Source: Mucilaginibacter phyllosphaerae
Lineage (GTDB): Bacteria; Bacteroidota; Bacteroidia; Sphingobacteriales; Sphingobacteriaceae
Assembly (NCBI RefSeq): GCF_004378255.1
Contig: NZ_SNQG01000002.1
Span: 372,001-436,000, forward strand
DNA: 64,000 bases
Direction of reading: 5' to 3'
Both the position numbers and the translations under genes were made by a program. Under the pieces are notes generated by a model. That model did no database searches and had not been told where the DNA came from. It worked only from the letters and a program-made list of their open reading frames with translations. Position 1 is the first letter of the stretch; each line of letters opens with the position of its first letter. This document shows, in pieces, positions 54,142-63,104 of the stretch.

Positions 54142-54726
54142 TTATTTTTTACCTGAAGCAGCTTCTTGCTCTGCCTGGCGTAACGCACGTGAGGTAGTTA
54201 CAGATACGATGGTATCTTCCTGTGCATTGGTAATGGTAAGGTTTGGCAATTTAATTTCGTTAACCTTTACTGATTTACCAACTTCAAGCGCCTCGATGCT
54301 CACTTCGATGTTATCCAGGTGATCTTTTGGCAATGCTTTAACACGCAGTTTCCTTAGTTTCTGAACTAATTTACCACCCACTTTAACACCCGGAGAGGTA
54401 CCTGTTAATTTTACAGGGATCTCGATAGTTACCGGTTTGTTTTCATCTAACAATAAAAAGTCGATGTGGATAAGTTGTTCCGTTAACGGGTGGAACTGCA
54501 TATCTTTAATAATAGCCTGTGATTTAACACCAGCAACGTCAATGTCGATGAAATGAACAACCGGAGTATAAACTACGGCTCTCAAATCAGCTGCGGACAC
54601 TGCAAAGTGGGTTTGTGTAGGCCCACCATAAAGTACTGCCGGCACTAAGCCCTGGTAACGCAGTTCTTTAGCGTCTCTTTTCCCTACGTTCTCTCTTGGA
54701 GAACCGCTAATAGCAATTGATTTCAT
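54142..54726 (-). CDS. rplY: 50S ribosomal protein L25/Ctc
   Basis: Start taken at ATG 54726 (MKSIAISGSPRENVGKRDAK); 194 aa, the long L25/Ctc form. The N-terminal domain (about 5-90) binds 5S rRNA: ELRYQGLVPAVLYGGPTQTHFAV, IDIDVAGVKSQAIIKDMQFHPL; the C-terminal TL5/Ctc domain follows (IPVKLTGTSPGVKVGGKLVQKLRKLRVKALPKDH). It sits 145 bases after prs on the same strand, the usual pairing of these two genes in Bacteroidota, so cotranscription is possible. Confidence 0.97.
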   Translation of the reverse strand: MKSIAISGSPRENVGKRDAKELRYQGLVPAVLYGGPTQTHFAVSAADLRAVVYTPVVHFIDIDVAGVKSQAIIKDMQFHPLTEQLIHIDFLLLDENKPVTIEIPVKLTGTSPGVKVGGKLVQKLRKLRVKALPKDHLDNIEVSIEALEVGKSVKVNEIKLPNLTITNAQEDTIVSVTTSRALRQAEQEAASGKK

Positions 54727-54788
54727 TATGTATTTATTATTCAAAGCCACACCAACATGGTATGGATATTTTTAAGGCCTCTCCCCAA

Positions 54789-54807
54789 CCTCTCTCCAAA
54801 AGAGAGG
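54789..54807. repeat. Small intergenic hairpin between prs and rplY
   Basis: CCTCTCT-CCAAA-AGAGAGG; a 7-bp stem within the 145-base spacer. The CCTCTC/GAGAGG wording recalls the arms of the large repeat array at the end of the window, but the similarity is short. Confidence 0.45.
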
Positions 54808-54871
54808 GGCTTAAAGAAGCTACTTATTGTCTTTATTATCTATGGACTATCGGCCATAGACTATCAACTCT

Positions 54872-55816
54872 TTAATCTACCTTAAACAACTGGCTTATCG
54901 AGCCATGTTCGTTTACGTTGCTTATTGCTTTTGCAAACAGGTCGGCAGTGGTTAGTACCTTTATTTTAGGGCTGGCCTGTTTCAAAGGTATGGTGTCTGT
55001 CACAATCAGTTCGGTCAGTGCCGAGTTCTCGATAGTTTCGTATGCCTTCCCTGATAAAACCGGGTGCGTACAAACGGCGCGTACGCTGCGTGCGCCACGC
55101 TCCATAATCAGGCCTGCAGCTTTTGCAAGGGTACCGGCCGTATCGCAAATATCATCTATCAGTACAATATCCTGGTCGGTTACATCACCAATAATGGTCA
55201 TGCTTTCAATCTCGTTTGCGCGCTTGCGGCGTTTATCGCAAATAACAACTTCGGCATTAAAAAACTTGGCAAAGCTGCGTGCCCGGTAAGAGCCGCCCAT
55301 ATCCGGCGATGCAATGGTTAAGTTACCTAAACCAAGGCTTTTAATATAAGGTACAAATATGATGGATGCATCCAGGTGATCTACCGGCACGTCAAAAAAC
55401 GCCTGGATCTGTGCCGCATGCAGGTCCATCGTCATAATACGGTTAATGCCTGCGGCTACCAGTAAGTTTGCTACCAGTTTTGAACCGATGGCCACACGTG
55501 GCTTATCCTTCCTATCCTGACGGGCCAAGCCGAAATAGGGGATAACTGCGATGATGTAATGGGCAGATGCACGGCGTGCGGCATCTATCATCATCAGCAG
55601 CTCCATCAGGTTATCGGTAGGCTGATGGGTGCTTTGTATCAAAAATACATCGCAGCCACGGATACTTTCATTAAAATGCGGCTGAAATTCGCCATCGCTA
55701 AAACGCGATAAAACTACATCGCCAAGCTGCTGCCCGTATGATGTAGCAATGTGTTGCGATAGTTCTTTAGAACCCGATCCTGCAAATAGCTTAACCGTAT
55801 TAAACTGTAAAGGCAT
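54872..55816 (-). CDS. prs: Ribose-phosphate pyrophosphokinase
   Basis: 314 aa, normal length. It makes PRPP from ribose 5-phosphate and ATP for nucleotide, His and Trp synthesis. Motifs: FADGEFQP-like RFSDGEFQPHFNESIRG, TMDLHAAQIQAFFDVPVDHLDA (PRPP synthase signature) and VLIDDICDTAGTLAKAA (PRPP-binding loop). The flexible-loop KRRKRANE and the ATP-site residues are intact. It is encoded upstream of rplY and downstream of tRNA-Gln on the same strand. Confidence 0.98.
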   Translation of the reverse strand: MPLQFNTVKLFAGSGSKELSQHIATSYGQQLGDVVLSRFSDGEFQPHFNESIRGCDVFLIQSTHQPTDNLMELLMMIDAARRASAHYIIAVIPYFGLARQDRKDKPRVAIGSKLVANLLVAAGINRIMTMDLHAAQIQAFFDVPVDHLDASIIFVPYIKSLGLGNLTIASPDMGGSYRARSFAKFFNAEVVICDKRRKRANEIESMTIIGDVTDQDIVLIDDICDTAGTLAKAAGLIMERGARSVRAVCTHPVLSGKAYETIENSALTELIVTDTIPLKQASPKIKVLTTADLFAKAISNVNEHGSISQLFKVD

Positions 55817-55969
55817 CTTCTTATTTTGGATTTACGATTTACGATTTTTAGATCATCAGATCCATTATCGTTAGTCCAGTACATCAACCCCTATAAAAAA
55901 CAATCGGATCTCAATTTTTCTATCAGAACTAAATCCGAAATTGAAAATTCGAAATCCGAAATTTTTATG

Positions 55970-56040
55970 TTGCCCGACCAGGATTCGAACCTAGACAAAC
56001 GGTACCAAAAACCGTCGTACTACCATTATACTATCAGGCA
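55970..56040 (-). tRNA. tRNA-Gln (UUG anticodon)
   Basis: On the minus strand the acceptor stem TGCCTGA/TCGGGCA, anticodon stem ACGGT/ACCGT with loop TTTTGGT (anticodon TTG), and T arm CTAGG-TTCGAAT-CCTGG all pair. CCA is not encoded. A well-spaced promoter lies 38 bases upstream. Confidence 0.93.
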
Positions 56041-56077
56041 ATCTCCTTTGGTTTGTAAGCCATCCCGAAAAGGAATG

Positions 56078-56107
56078 CAAATATAGGACGATTTTCCGGA
56101 ACTCAAA
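56078..56107 (-). promoter_or_regulatory. Bacteroidota-type promoter of tRNA-Gln
   Basis: On the minus strand TTTG (56107-56104), 18 bases, then TATATTTG (56085-56078): near the TTTG-N19-21-TAnnTTTG consensus. It is the best promoter in the window and supports the phylum assignment. Confidence 0.65.
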
Positions 56108-56253
56108 AGCAAAAATAAAAAAAGTGTTTTAAAATATTTTTACAGCCAAAACATGCGTTAAAAAGTGTTAAGGTTTGTAGTTTAAAACATCAACATCGTA
56201 ATGTTTTTATTAATTTCGGCTGCGTAAACCTGATTTAGCTTGTAAAAAACAGC

Positions 56254-59200
56254 ATGAACTACAATAAAATAAACAATATTTTTGGCTGGGCAGCCGGCAT
56301 TATTGCTTCTATAACCTACATTTTAACGCTCGAACCCTCCACCAGTTTTTGGGATTGCGGCGAATTTATTGCCTGTATCTACCGCATGCAGGTAGCCCAC
56401 CAGCCGGGTGCACCTTTATTTACCATGATAGGCAAGGTATTTTCGCTGTTGTCTTTTGGTAACAATATGAAGGTGGCCTACTTTACCAACATGGCATCGG
56501 CCCTGGCCAGCGGTGCAACCATCCTGTTTTTATTCTGGACGATAACCGCACTGGCTAAAAAGCTGGTAGTTAAGGCAGGTGAAGAGATTTCGCAAACCAA
56601 CCTGATCCTCATCATCGGGTCGGGCCTGGTAGGTGCGCTTGCCTATACCTGGTCGGATACGTTCTGGTTTTCGGCTGTCGAGTCGGAAGTTTATGCGCAA
56701 TCATCGCTTTGTACCGCTATTGTATTTTGGGCCATCTTAAAATGGGAAGCCCATGCAGATGAGCCCCGTGCCGATAAATGGATCATCTTTATTGCCTATG
56801 TAATGGGCCTGTCCATAGGCATCCACCTGTTAAACCTGCTGGTTATCCCGGCTATTGCTTTAATTATTTATTTCCGCAGGGCAAAAGCCGTTACTACAGC
56901 GGGCACTTTATGGTCGTTTATATTAGGGGTAATTACCGTTGGTTTAATATTATGGGGTGTTATCCAATTTACGGTTAAAGGCGCAGCCTTTTCCGATCTG
57001 TTTTTTGTGAATACCCTGGGTATGGGCTTTGACAGCGGCGCTATCGTATTCTTTTTATTAGTAGCCGGGGCTTTGGCTGCCGGTATTTATTATACTATAA
57101 AGCCATCTACCTTATTATTAGGCGTAGCTGTAGCATGCTTTATTGTGCTGTTAACCATCAGTGCAGGTATTATTGGTTTTGTAGCCGGTGTGGCTATACT
57201 GGCCTTATGCGAGTATGTTTTAAAAGTGCGCGAAAGGCGCGCCGCACTTAACCGTGTTTTAATTTGCGCGGTATTTATATTGTTCGGCTACAGTTCTTTT
57301 GTGATGATCGTTATCCGGGCAAAAGCCGGTACCAATTTAAATAACAGCGACCCGCAGGACGCTTTTGCGCTTAACAGCTATTTAAACCGCGACCAGTACG
57401 GCGATACCCCTTTAATGTATGGCGAGTATTTTGATTCGCAGGCTATAGACCAAACCCAGGGCGCACCTATTTACCGCCGTGGTGATAAGAATTATGAGAT
57501 TGCCGGCAGAAAGCTAAATACGGTTTATGATCGTAACACCCTGTTCCCGCGGATGTTTAGCCAAAAGCCAAGTCACCCCGAGTTTTACAGGATGTGGTCG
57601 CAGCTTGGCCCCGAAGAACACCCTACCATGGCCACCAACATCGGTTTTTTTACCAGCTGGCAGGTTACCCAAATGTACACCCGCTACTTTTTATGGAATT
57701 TTGTTGGCCGCGCCAATGAAATGGACGGGCAAACTGCGCAGGGTGCAGACGGCAGCTGGTTAAGCGGTTTTAACTTTGGTAAAGAATTGCCGGCTACGGT
57801 TACCCAAAGCAAATCATACAACAGGTTATACTTTTTACCGCTGATAATTGGTTTATTGGGAATGATATATCACTTTAAACGTAACCAGCGCGATGCCGGC
57901 GTAGTGGTGGTACTCTTCTTTTTTACCGGTTTAGCTATTGTGCTTTATCTTAACCAGGACCCCCTGCAGCCACGCGAGCGTGATTATGCTTATGCCGGCT
58001 CGTTCTACGCCTTTGCCATCTGGATAGGTTTGGGCGTACTGTTTATTGCCGACCTGCTGAGTAAAAAGATCAATGCTAAAACAGGTGCAATTGTAGCAAC
58101 GGTTGCCTGCCTGCTTGCTGCGCCGGTATTAATGGCCAGCCAGGAATGGGACGACCACGACCGCTCTACCAAGCTTACCCCGCATGATCTGGCTTACGAT
58201 TATTTAAACTCCTGCGCGCCAAATGCTATTTTATTTACTTACGCCGATAACGATACTTACCCGCTTTGGTACATTCAGGAAGTGGAGGGCGTTCGCCCGG
58301 ATGTGCGTATCGTGAATTTAAGTTTGCTGGGTACCGATTGGTATATCCGCCAGATGAAGCAGAAAATGAATGAGTCTGCACCGCTGCCTATCAGCATGCC
58401 GAATGATAAATTTAAAGCAGGTATCCGCGATGTGATCTACTATAACGATGCAAAAGTTGCAGGCCCTATCGAACTGAAGGAATTATTTGACTTTTTAACA
58501 TCAGATAATAAAGAAGCGATGGTACAGTACCAAAGCGGCGAAAGCGCCAATTACCTGCCAACCAAAAACTTTAAGCTAACGGTAAATGCAGACGATGTAA
58601 TTAAGGGAGGCACCGTATCTGCCGATAAAAGAAACCTGATAGTGCCCGAAATGGACTGGACCTATCCCGGCAAATATGTAACCAAAGATAACCTGGCCAT
58701 GATGGATATACTGGCGCATAACAACTGGAAACGCCCGGTATATTTTGCCACCACCGTGCCAAGCGATAACATGCTGGGCCTTGATAAATACTTATATAGT
58801 GAGGGCCTTACATCGCGCCTGATGCCGTTTAAACCGGATACCACGGTTAACCCGGGCGAAGCCAGCAATACCCTGGTGATGTATAATAACATGATCAATA
58901 AATACAAATACGGCAATTATAAAACCGCCAAGTATTTAGATCATGAATCGTTAACGCTGTTTTACCCGCTGGTAACCCGCTTATTCTCTACCCTGGCAGA
59001 CAATCTTTTAAAAGAAGGCCACCAGGACCTGGCAAAAAATACCCTGAAAAAGTATGATGCCGAGATGCCCGGTTATATCATATCATCGGAGTTGGCTGTA
59101 AGGAAATATTATATGTTAGAAAGCCTTTACCGCCTGGGCGAAACCAAGCTGGCCAATGATCTGTTTAAACAGATTGATGATTACCTGGTTGACCAGTTGA

Positions 59201-59394
59201 AATTTAACTACGTACTTTTCCAAAAGAGCGATGCCGGTGTAAACACACGCGATGTGCAGCTTTCGCTTTCGTTGTTAAACGGTATGATCACCCTTACCAA
59301 AGACTTTAAACAGGATGCCCTGAGCGCCAAGGTTAGCGCACAGCTAAAGGAATACGGTACCAAGTTTGGCGGTATGCAGCAACCACAGCAATAA
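56254..59394 (+). CDS. DUF2723/GT117 membrane glycosyltransferase
   Basis: 1046 aa. About a dozen membrane helices in the first ~620 residues are followed by a soluble C-terminal region (about 640-1046). The opening ITYILTLEPSTSFWDCGEFIACIYRMQVAHQPGAPLFTMIGK is the DUF2723 signature, with the WDCGE acidic pair placed like the catalytic Asp/Glu of protein O-mannosyltransferases (GT-C fold). PLQPRERDYAYAGSFYAFAIWIGLG and TYADNDTYPLWYIQEVEGVRPDVRIVNLSLLGTDWY are the other conserved blocks. It probably transfers a sugar from a lipid carrier to exported proteins or glycans. Divergent from tRNA-Gln; monocistronic. Confidence 0.93.
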   Translation: MNYNKINNIFGWAAGIIASITYILTLEPSTSFWDCGEFIACIYRMQVAHQPGAPLFTMIGKVFSLLSFGNNMKVAYFTNMASALASGATILFLFWTITALAKKLVVKAGEEISQTNLILIIGSGLVGALAYTWSDTFWFSAVESEVYAQSSLCTAIVFWAILKWEAHADEPRADKWIIFIAYVMGLSIGIHLLNLLVIPAIALIIYFRRAKAVTTAGTLWSFILGVITVGLILWGVIQFTVKGAAFSDLFFVNTLGMGFDSGAIVFFLLVAGALAAGIYYTIKPSTLLLGVAVACFIVLLTISAGIIGFVAGVAILALCEYVLKVRERRAALNRVLICAVFILFGYSSFVMIVIRAKAGTNLNNSDPQDAFALNSYLNRDQYGDTPLMYGEYFDSQAIDQTQGAPIYRRGDKNYEIAGRKLNTVYDRNTLFPRMFSQKPSHPEFYRMWSQLGPEEHPTMATNIGFFTSWQVTQMYTRYFLWNFVGRANEMDGQTAQGADGSWLSGFNFGKELPATVTQSKSYNRLYFLPLIIGLLGMIYHFKRNQRDAGVVVVLFFFTGLAIVLYLNQDPLQPRERDYAYAGSFYAFAIWIGLGVLFIADLLSKKINAKTGAIVATVACLLAAPVLMASQEWDDHDRSTKLTPHDLAYDYLNSCAPNAILFTYADNDTYPLWYIQEVEGVRPDVRIVNLSLLGTDWYIRQMKQKMNESAPLPISMPNDKFKAGIRDVIYYNDAKVAGPIELKELFDFLTSDNKEAMVQYQSGESANYLPTKNFKLTVNADDVIKGGTVSADKRNLIVPEMDWTYPGKYVTKDNLAMMDILAHNNWKRPVYFATTVPSDNMLGLDKYLYSEGLTSRLMPFKPDTTVNPGEASNTLVMYNNMINKYKYGNYKTAKYLDHESLTLFYPLVTRLFSTLADNLLKEGHQDLAKNTLKKYDAEMPGYIISSELAVRKYYMLESLYRLGETKLANDLFKQIDDYLVDQLKFNYVLFQKSDAGVNTRDVQLSLSLLNGMITLTKDFKQDALSAKVSAQLKEYGTKFGGMQQPQQ

Positions 59395-59412
59395 TATTAC
59401 TTAACTGATAGT

Positions 59413-59443
59413 GTAAGAAAGCGGCCATGAGCCGCTTTCTTAC
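59413..59443 (+). terminator. Hairpin terminator after the DUF2723 gene
   Basis: GTAAGAAAGCGGC-CATGA-GCCGCTTTCTTAC is a perfect 13-bp stem, 18 bases after the stop. The T run is poor, so efficiency is uncertain. Confidence 0.7.
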
Positions 59444-59466
59444 TTTCCGCTCCGTTTGGCTGGCAA

Positions 59467-59492
59467 GTGTTCACGTTCACGTGTGTGAACAC
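59467..59492. promoter_or_regulatory. Nested palindrome of unknown role
   Basis: GTGTTCAC (59467-59474) pairs with GTGAACAC (59485-59492), and inside it GTTCAC-GTGT-GTGAAC (59475-59490) is a second palindrome sharing the right arm. It lies between two terminators in a convergent spacer. Either an operator-like site or the remains of a hairpin. Confidence 0.35.
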
Positions 59493-59579
59493 CATGAATA
59501 TTTTGTAATCTGTTTATAATCAGATGTTCATGTTTTTTATATAGAGGTATTTAACCAAAATAACGCGTGAATACGGCAT

Positions 59580-59604
59580 AAAAAAAGCGGCCATCAGCCG
59601 CTTT
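59580..59604 (-). terminator. Intrinsic terminator of accA
   Basis: On the minus strand AAAGCGGC-TGATG-GCCGCTTT followed by a T run, 26 bases after the accA stop. Its stem shares the GCGGC/GCCGC core with the terminator at 59413. Confidence 0.8.
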
Positions 59605-59629
59605 CCAGTTATCTTTTATTGATAAAAGA

Positions 59630-60586
59630 TCAATCTTCTTCTACAACGCCCATGTTGCAGAATTTTTCGATGCGTTCGGCAACCAGTTCGTCTACATTGC
59701 GTTCGCCCAATATTTTAAGGTCTTTTATCAGTTGTTTTTTAAGCGTTGCAGCCATCGCAACCGGGTCTTGATGGGCGCCGCCAAGCGGTTCTTTGATCAC
59801 ACCGTCAATCAGTTTGTTCTTCAGCATCTCTGTCGAGGTTAGCTTCAGCATTTCGGCGGCGCGCTCTTTCTGCTCCCAGGTTTTGAACAGGATGGTAGAG
59901 CAGTTTTCCGGGGAAATAACCGAGTACCAGGAGTTATCCAGCATCAGCACTTTATCGCCAATGCCTATACCCAAAGCACCGCCTGATGCACCTTCGCCTA
60001 TCACCACGCAAATAACAGGCACCTTAAGTACCGACATTTCCAGCAGGTTACGGGCAATGGCTTCGCCCTGTCCGCGCTCTTCGGCTTCCAGGCCGGGGAA
60101 TGCGCCGGGGGTATCAATCAGGGTAACTACGGGCTTGCCAAACTTCTCGGCCATTTTCATCAGCCTTAAAGCTTTGCGGTAACCTTCGGGGTTGGCCATG
60201 CCAAAATTGCGGTATTGGCGCTCTTTGGTATTACGGCCTTTTTGGTGGCCGATGAACATCACCGTTTGACCATTTAACGTCCCAAAACCACCTATAATCG
60301 CCTTGTCGTCACCCACAGTGCGGTCGCCGTGTAATTCTATAAAATCATCGCACATCAGCTCCAGGTACTGCAAGGTATAAGGGCGCTCAGGATGGCGGGA
60401 GATCTGTACTTTCTGCCATCCGGTTAGGTTGGCATAAATCTCTTTCTTGATGGTTTCCATCTTGGCTTCCAGTTCTGCAACGGTGGCCGACATGTCGAGC
60501 TTGTTCTTCTCTTCAACCTGCTTCACCTTTTCTATCTGCCCCTGCAATTCTGCCAGTGGTTTTTCAAAATCAAATGTAATCTTCAT
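59630..60586 (-). CDS. accA: Acetyl-CoA carboxylase carboxyltransferase subunit alpha
   Basis: 318 aa, normal length. With AccD it transfers CO2 from carboxybiotin to acetyl-CoA, making malonyl-CoA for fatty acid synthesis. Motifs: [90 protein letters not shown] and [20 protein letters not shown] (oxyanion-hole glycines). Malonyl-CoA would also feed the polyketide part of the cluster at the start of the window. Monocistronic; the Spy-like gene lies 50 bases upstream on the same strand. Confidence 0.98.
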   Translation of the reverse strand: MKITFDFEKPLAELQGQIEKVKQVEEKNKLDMSATVAELEAKMETIKKEIYANLTGWQKVQISRHPERPYTLQYLELMCDDFIELHGDRTVGDDKAIIGGFGTLNGQTVMFIGHQKGRNTKERQYRNFGMANPEGYRKALRLMKMAEKFGKPVVTLIDTPGAFPGLEAEERGQGEAIARNLLEMSVLKVPVICVVIGEGASGGALGIGIGDKVLMLDNSWYSVISPENCSTILFKTWEQKERAAEMLKLTSTEMLKNKLIDGVIKEPLGGAHQDPVAMAATLKKQLIKDLKILGERNVDELVAERIEKFCNMGVVEED

Positions 60587-60636
60587 ACAATTTTATTGGC
60601 CGCTAAATTAAATAATTCAATTGGCATATTGTTTAT

Positions 60637-61137
60637 TTATGATTTTTTGAATTTATTGAGTTTTGTGATCTGCTGTGGCGACAGTAAATGATAAGCCGCG
60701 AGGGCTGCTTTTAAAATAGCGTTCCTCAGTTCGCCCTGGTATAACCCATAACGGTTGGTATAAAAGATCAGGTCGCTTTCGTTTATTTTTTTAGTGCGGA
60801 AAAGGGCATCCAACTTCACTTCGTTGGCAACAATAAAGTTGCCCATCTCTATCTTTTTACGCTTCAATTCGGTATCAAGCGCGGTTAGGGCCTTTACCTG
60901 CTGCGGACTCAGGTCTATCTCCTTTTTATATTCCAGCGCCTGTTCTGCCGTTGGGTATTTGTTCAGATCGGCAACCGCATTCATATTATACAGGTCATCG
61001 CCTTTTAATAAAGCATTATACTGTACATCGCTTAAGGTTTTTACAGGCGATGGCTTTAGGATGCTATCGGGCGTTTGGGCTTTAACATTAAAGCTGATAA
61101 TCAGGATAAAAATAAAGGCAGATAATAGTTTAAGCAT
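60637..61137 (-). CDS. Small exported Spy/CpxP-like protein
   Basis: Start taken at ATG 61137 (MLKLLSAFIF), which gives a clean signal peptide ending near VKAQ; 166 aa. Two L(S/T)PQQ motifs (IDLSPQQVKALTALDTEL and HLLSPQQITKLNKFKKS) bracket a helical stretch, the pattern of Spy/CpxP/LTXXQ proteins. It probably acts as a periplasmic chaperone or metal-stress sensor. Family assignment is by motif only. Confidence 0.75.
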   Translation of the reverse strand: MLKLLSAFIFILIISFNVKAQTPDSILKPSPVKTLSDVQYNALLKGDDLYNMNAVADLNKYPTAEQALEYKKEIDLSPQQVKALTALDTELKRKKIEMGNFIVANEVKLDALFRTKKINESDLIFYTNRYGLYQGELRNAILKAALAAYHLLSPQQITKLNKFKKS

Positions 61138-61189
61138 GCTTGTATGTTTGAGTTGTAAAACGCACAATTTTTAAGCCAAAGCTTTTATT

Positions 61190-61262
61190 CCCCCCAACGG
61201 CAGGGCAGGGAGGGGGTTATCGCTTTAACAACCCCTTCCTCCTCCTTCCCGGGGGAAGGAAT
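61190..61262. repeat. GC-rich double hairpin in the spacer before the GH43 gene
   Basis: GGGGTT (61213-61218) pairs with AACCCC around 61230, and TCCTTCCC-GG-GGGAAGGA (61243-61260) is a perfect 8-bp stem. Its composition differs sharply from the flanking genes. The second hairpin may end GH43 transcription (20 bases after its stop), or the whole may be a dispersed repeat. Confidence 0.5.
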
Positions 61263-61280
61263 CGCACGTGCCTACGCTTT

Positions 61281-63032
61281 TTAGTCCACCTTTACCACCT
61301 TCGTCCGCTTGCTTATCCCATTCTCGTTAAAGGCTTCTATCTGGAAGTAGTAGGGCAGGCCTTTTTCCATTCCGTTAAAGTAATACTCAGTAACGTTGTA
61401 CACCATAATGTTGTTGTACAATTTATCCGGATCGGTGCCAAAGTATATGGTGTAACCCACGGCGCTATCGGTTTGGCGCCAGCGGATCCAGGAGTTGCGG
61501 CGCTCGGCATCGCCGCGAAGCACGATCAAATTCCTTACGGTATCCGGTACGGCACCCGCCCCTTTACCAAACACCCTAAAGCCCGATAAGGCAAATTTAC
61601 CTGTTGGCATGTGCAGATTGGTTATTTTTAAATAGCGGGCTTTTGCCGGGGTTTTCAGCTCGATATAATCGTGCGGTACATCGGTTTTGTTTTTACTTTT
61701 ATCCACCAGTGTCTTCCAGTTTTTGCCGTCGGTAGATGATGTGATTACATACCGGTGGTACACCCCTAATGATTTACCCATAAATGTAGCATCCTGGTCG
61801 GCATAGTTAACCTGGATGGCCTTTACCGTACTTACCTCGCCCAGGTCCGTTTGCAGCCACTCGCCTTTATTAGCCGTTTTGGCGCTCCAGTAAGTTTTAA
61901 TATCCTCATCAACCGACAAATTTGCCACATAAGCGCCCAGGGTTGACGATACCTGTACCGGTTTATTATAGTTCAGCAGCATCCAGCCGGTAAAACTACT
62001 CTTCAGGTGGTCTTCCTTTCCTGTAGCCAAATAAGTTGGGTAATCGCCGTAAGCGGTATTGGTGTATAATACGCCATCTTGATCAAAACCCGCCGGCCAA
62101 AAGCCGTTACGGCGTTCAAAGTTGTTTTTTACATTGATCACCATAGTGCTGATGTGCCAATAGTTGCCATACTTATCTGCCCAGGTGGCCCCGTGGCCTG
62201 CCCCTTTGGCAAAACCGCCCGGCTTATAACTAAAGGGGTTATGTTTTTGATAAGTGAAGGGGCCAAGCGGCTTATCGCCCACGTAAACGCCGTCGCCATA
62301 GCCCCGGCCTTCGGTACCGGGGGCTGCATATTGCAGGTAGTATTTACCGTTGTGCTTGTTCATCCAGCCGCCTTCCATAAAACCGGTCAGGAATACGTTA
62401 TCATTATTCTCGCCAAAGCGTTCCCAGCCGTGTTCTTTCCAATCCAGTTTGATCATTTCCTTTTTAGGGCCAATGGGCTCAAAGGTTTTTCGGTCAATCT
62501 CCTGTTCGTACATGGGCAGGGTGTTGCTGCTGCCATGATAAATATACACGCGGCCATCGTCGTCGGCAAACAATCCCGGGTCCCAGGCGCCCACCTTAAA
62601 GTAGTCCTTAGCGGCTTTCCAGGTATCGGTGCGCGGGTCGGTGCTCATCCACAAGGTAAAATCTTTGTTATAGGTAGACCCAATTACCAGCAACGTATCG
62701 CCCAAAACCAAAGTGCCGGGGGCGCAAAGCTCATCGCCCTTTACCTCGTTGTAGGGGCGTACAAACTTACGCGATACAAATTTCCAGTTCAGCATATCGC
62801 TGCTCCACCAGTAGCCAAACTGGTTGGTGCTAAACAAATAGTAATTGCCTTTAAACAAGGTAACGGTTGGGTCGGCCGTGGCGCGGTGCTTGCCCCAGGC
62901 TGCAAAGTTTTCGAAAGGGGTGTAACCATAATCAAGATTAAGCGGGTTACAATAAGTTAAACGTTTGGTTTGTGCCGATGCGGATATTGCACAGCATAAT
63001 ACAAGGATTGCCGATAATTTGCGAAACTTCAT
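61281..63032 (-). CDS. GH43-family glycoside hydrolase with CBM32 and FN3-like modules
   Basis: 583 aa. Signal peptide (1-20), five-bladed beta-propeller of family 43 (about 25-330): HRATADPTVTLF (general base Asp), GAWDPGLFADDDGRVYIYHG (pKa-modulating Asp) and LTGFMEGGWMNKHNGKYYL (general acid Glu). A discoidin/F5-8C-type module (about 350-490, VSSTLGAYVANLSVDEDIKTYWSA...GEWLQTDLGEVSTVKAIQVNY) and an FN3-like region (about 500-583) follow. It should cleave arabinan-, xylan- or galactan-type side chains outside the cytoplasm. No SusC/D genes adjoin it. Confidence 0.92.
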   Translation of the reverse strand: MKFRKLSAILVLCCAISASAQTKRLTYCNPLNLDYGYTPFENFAAWGKHRATADPTVTLFKGNYYLFSTNQFGYWWSSDMLNWKFVSRKFVRPYNEVKGDELCAPGTLVLGDTLLVIGSTYNKDFTLWMSTDPRTDTWKAAKDYFKVGAWDPGLFADDDGRVYIYHGSSNTLPMYEQEIDRKTFEPIGPKKEMIKLDWKEHGWERFGENNDNVFLTGFMEGGWMNKHNGKYYLQYAAPGTEGRGYGDGVYVGDKPLGPFTYQKHNPFSYKPGGFAKGAGHGATWADKYGNYWHISTMVINVKNNFERRNGFWPAGFDQDGVLYTNTAYGDYPTYLATGKEDHLKSSFTGWMLLNYNKPVQVSSTLGAYVANLSVDEDIKTYWSAKTANKGEWLQTDLGEVSTVKAIQVNYADQDATFMGKSLGVYHRYVITSSTDGKNWKTLVDKSKNKTDVPHDYIELKTPAKARYLKITNLHMPTGKFALSGFRVFGKGAGAVPDTVRNLIVLRGDAERRNSWIRWRQTDSAVGYTIYFGTDPDKLYNNIMVYNVTEYYFNGMEKGLPYYFQIEAFNENGISKRTKVVKVD

Positions 63033-63104
63033 AACAGGTAGTGTAATTGGTTAGCGCTTCAAATATCTGCTTTTGTGAGGAGAAAAGAAACAACCGGACG
63101 GTCG

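Noticed and set aside
55826..56086. Open frame of 86 codons across the tRNA region
   Set aside because: Its C-terminal part is the translated complement of tRNA-Gln; no independent support for a protein.
59467..59492. LacI-type operator in the spacer before accA
   Set aside because: The nested palindrome sits between two terminators in a convergent spacer, where no promoter is expected; kept only as a palindrome of unknown role.
62079..62960. Open frame of 293 codons antisense to the GH43 gene
   Set aside because: The opposite strand encodes an intact GH43 with catalytic residues and a signal peptide; the antisense frame has low-complexity hydrophobic text and no family resemblance.
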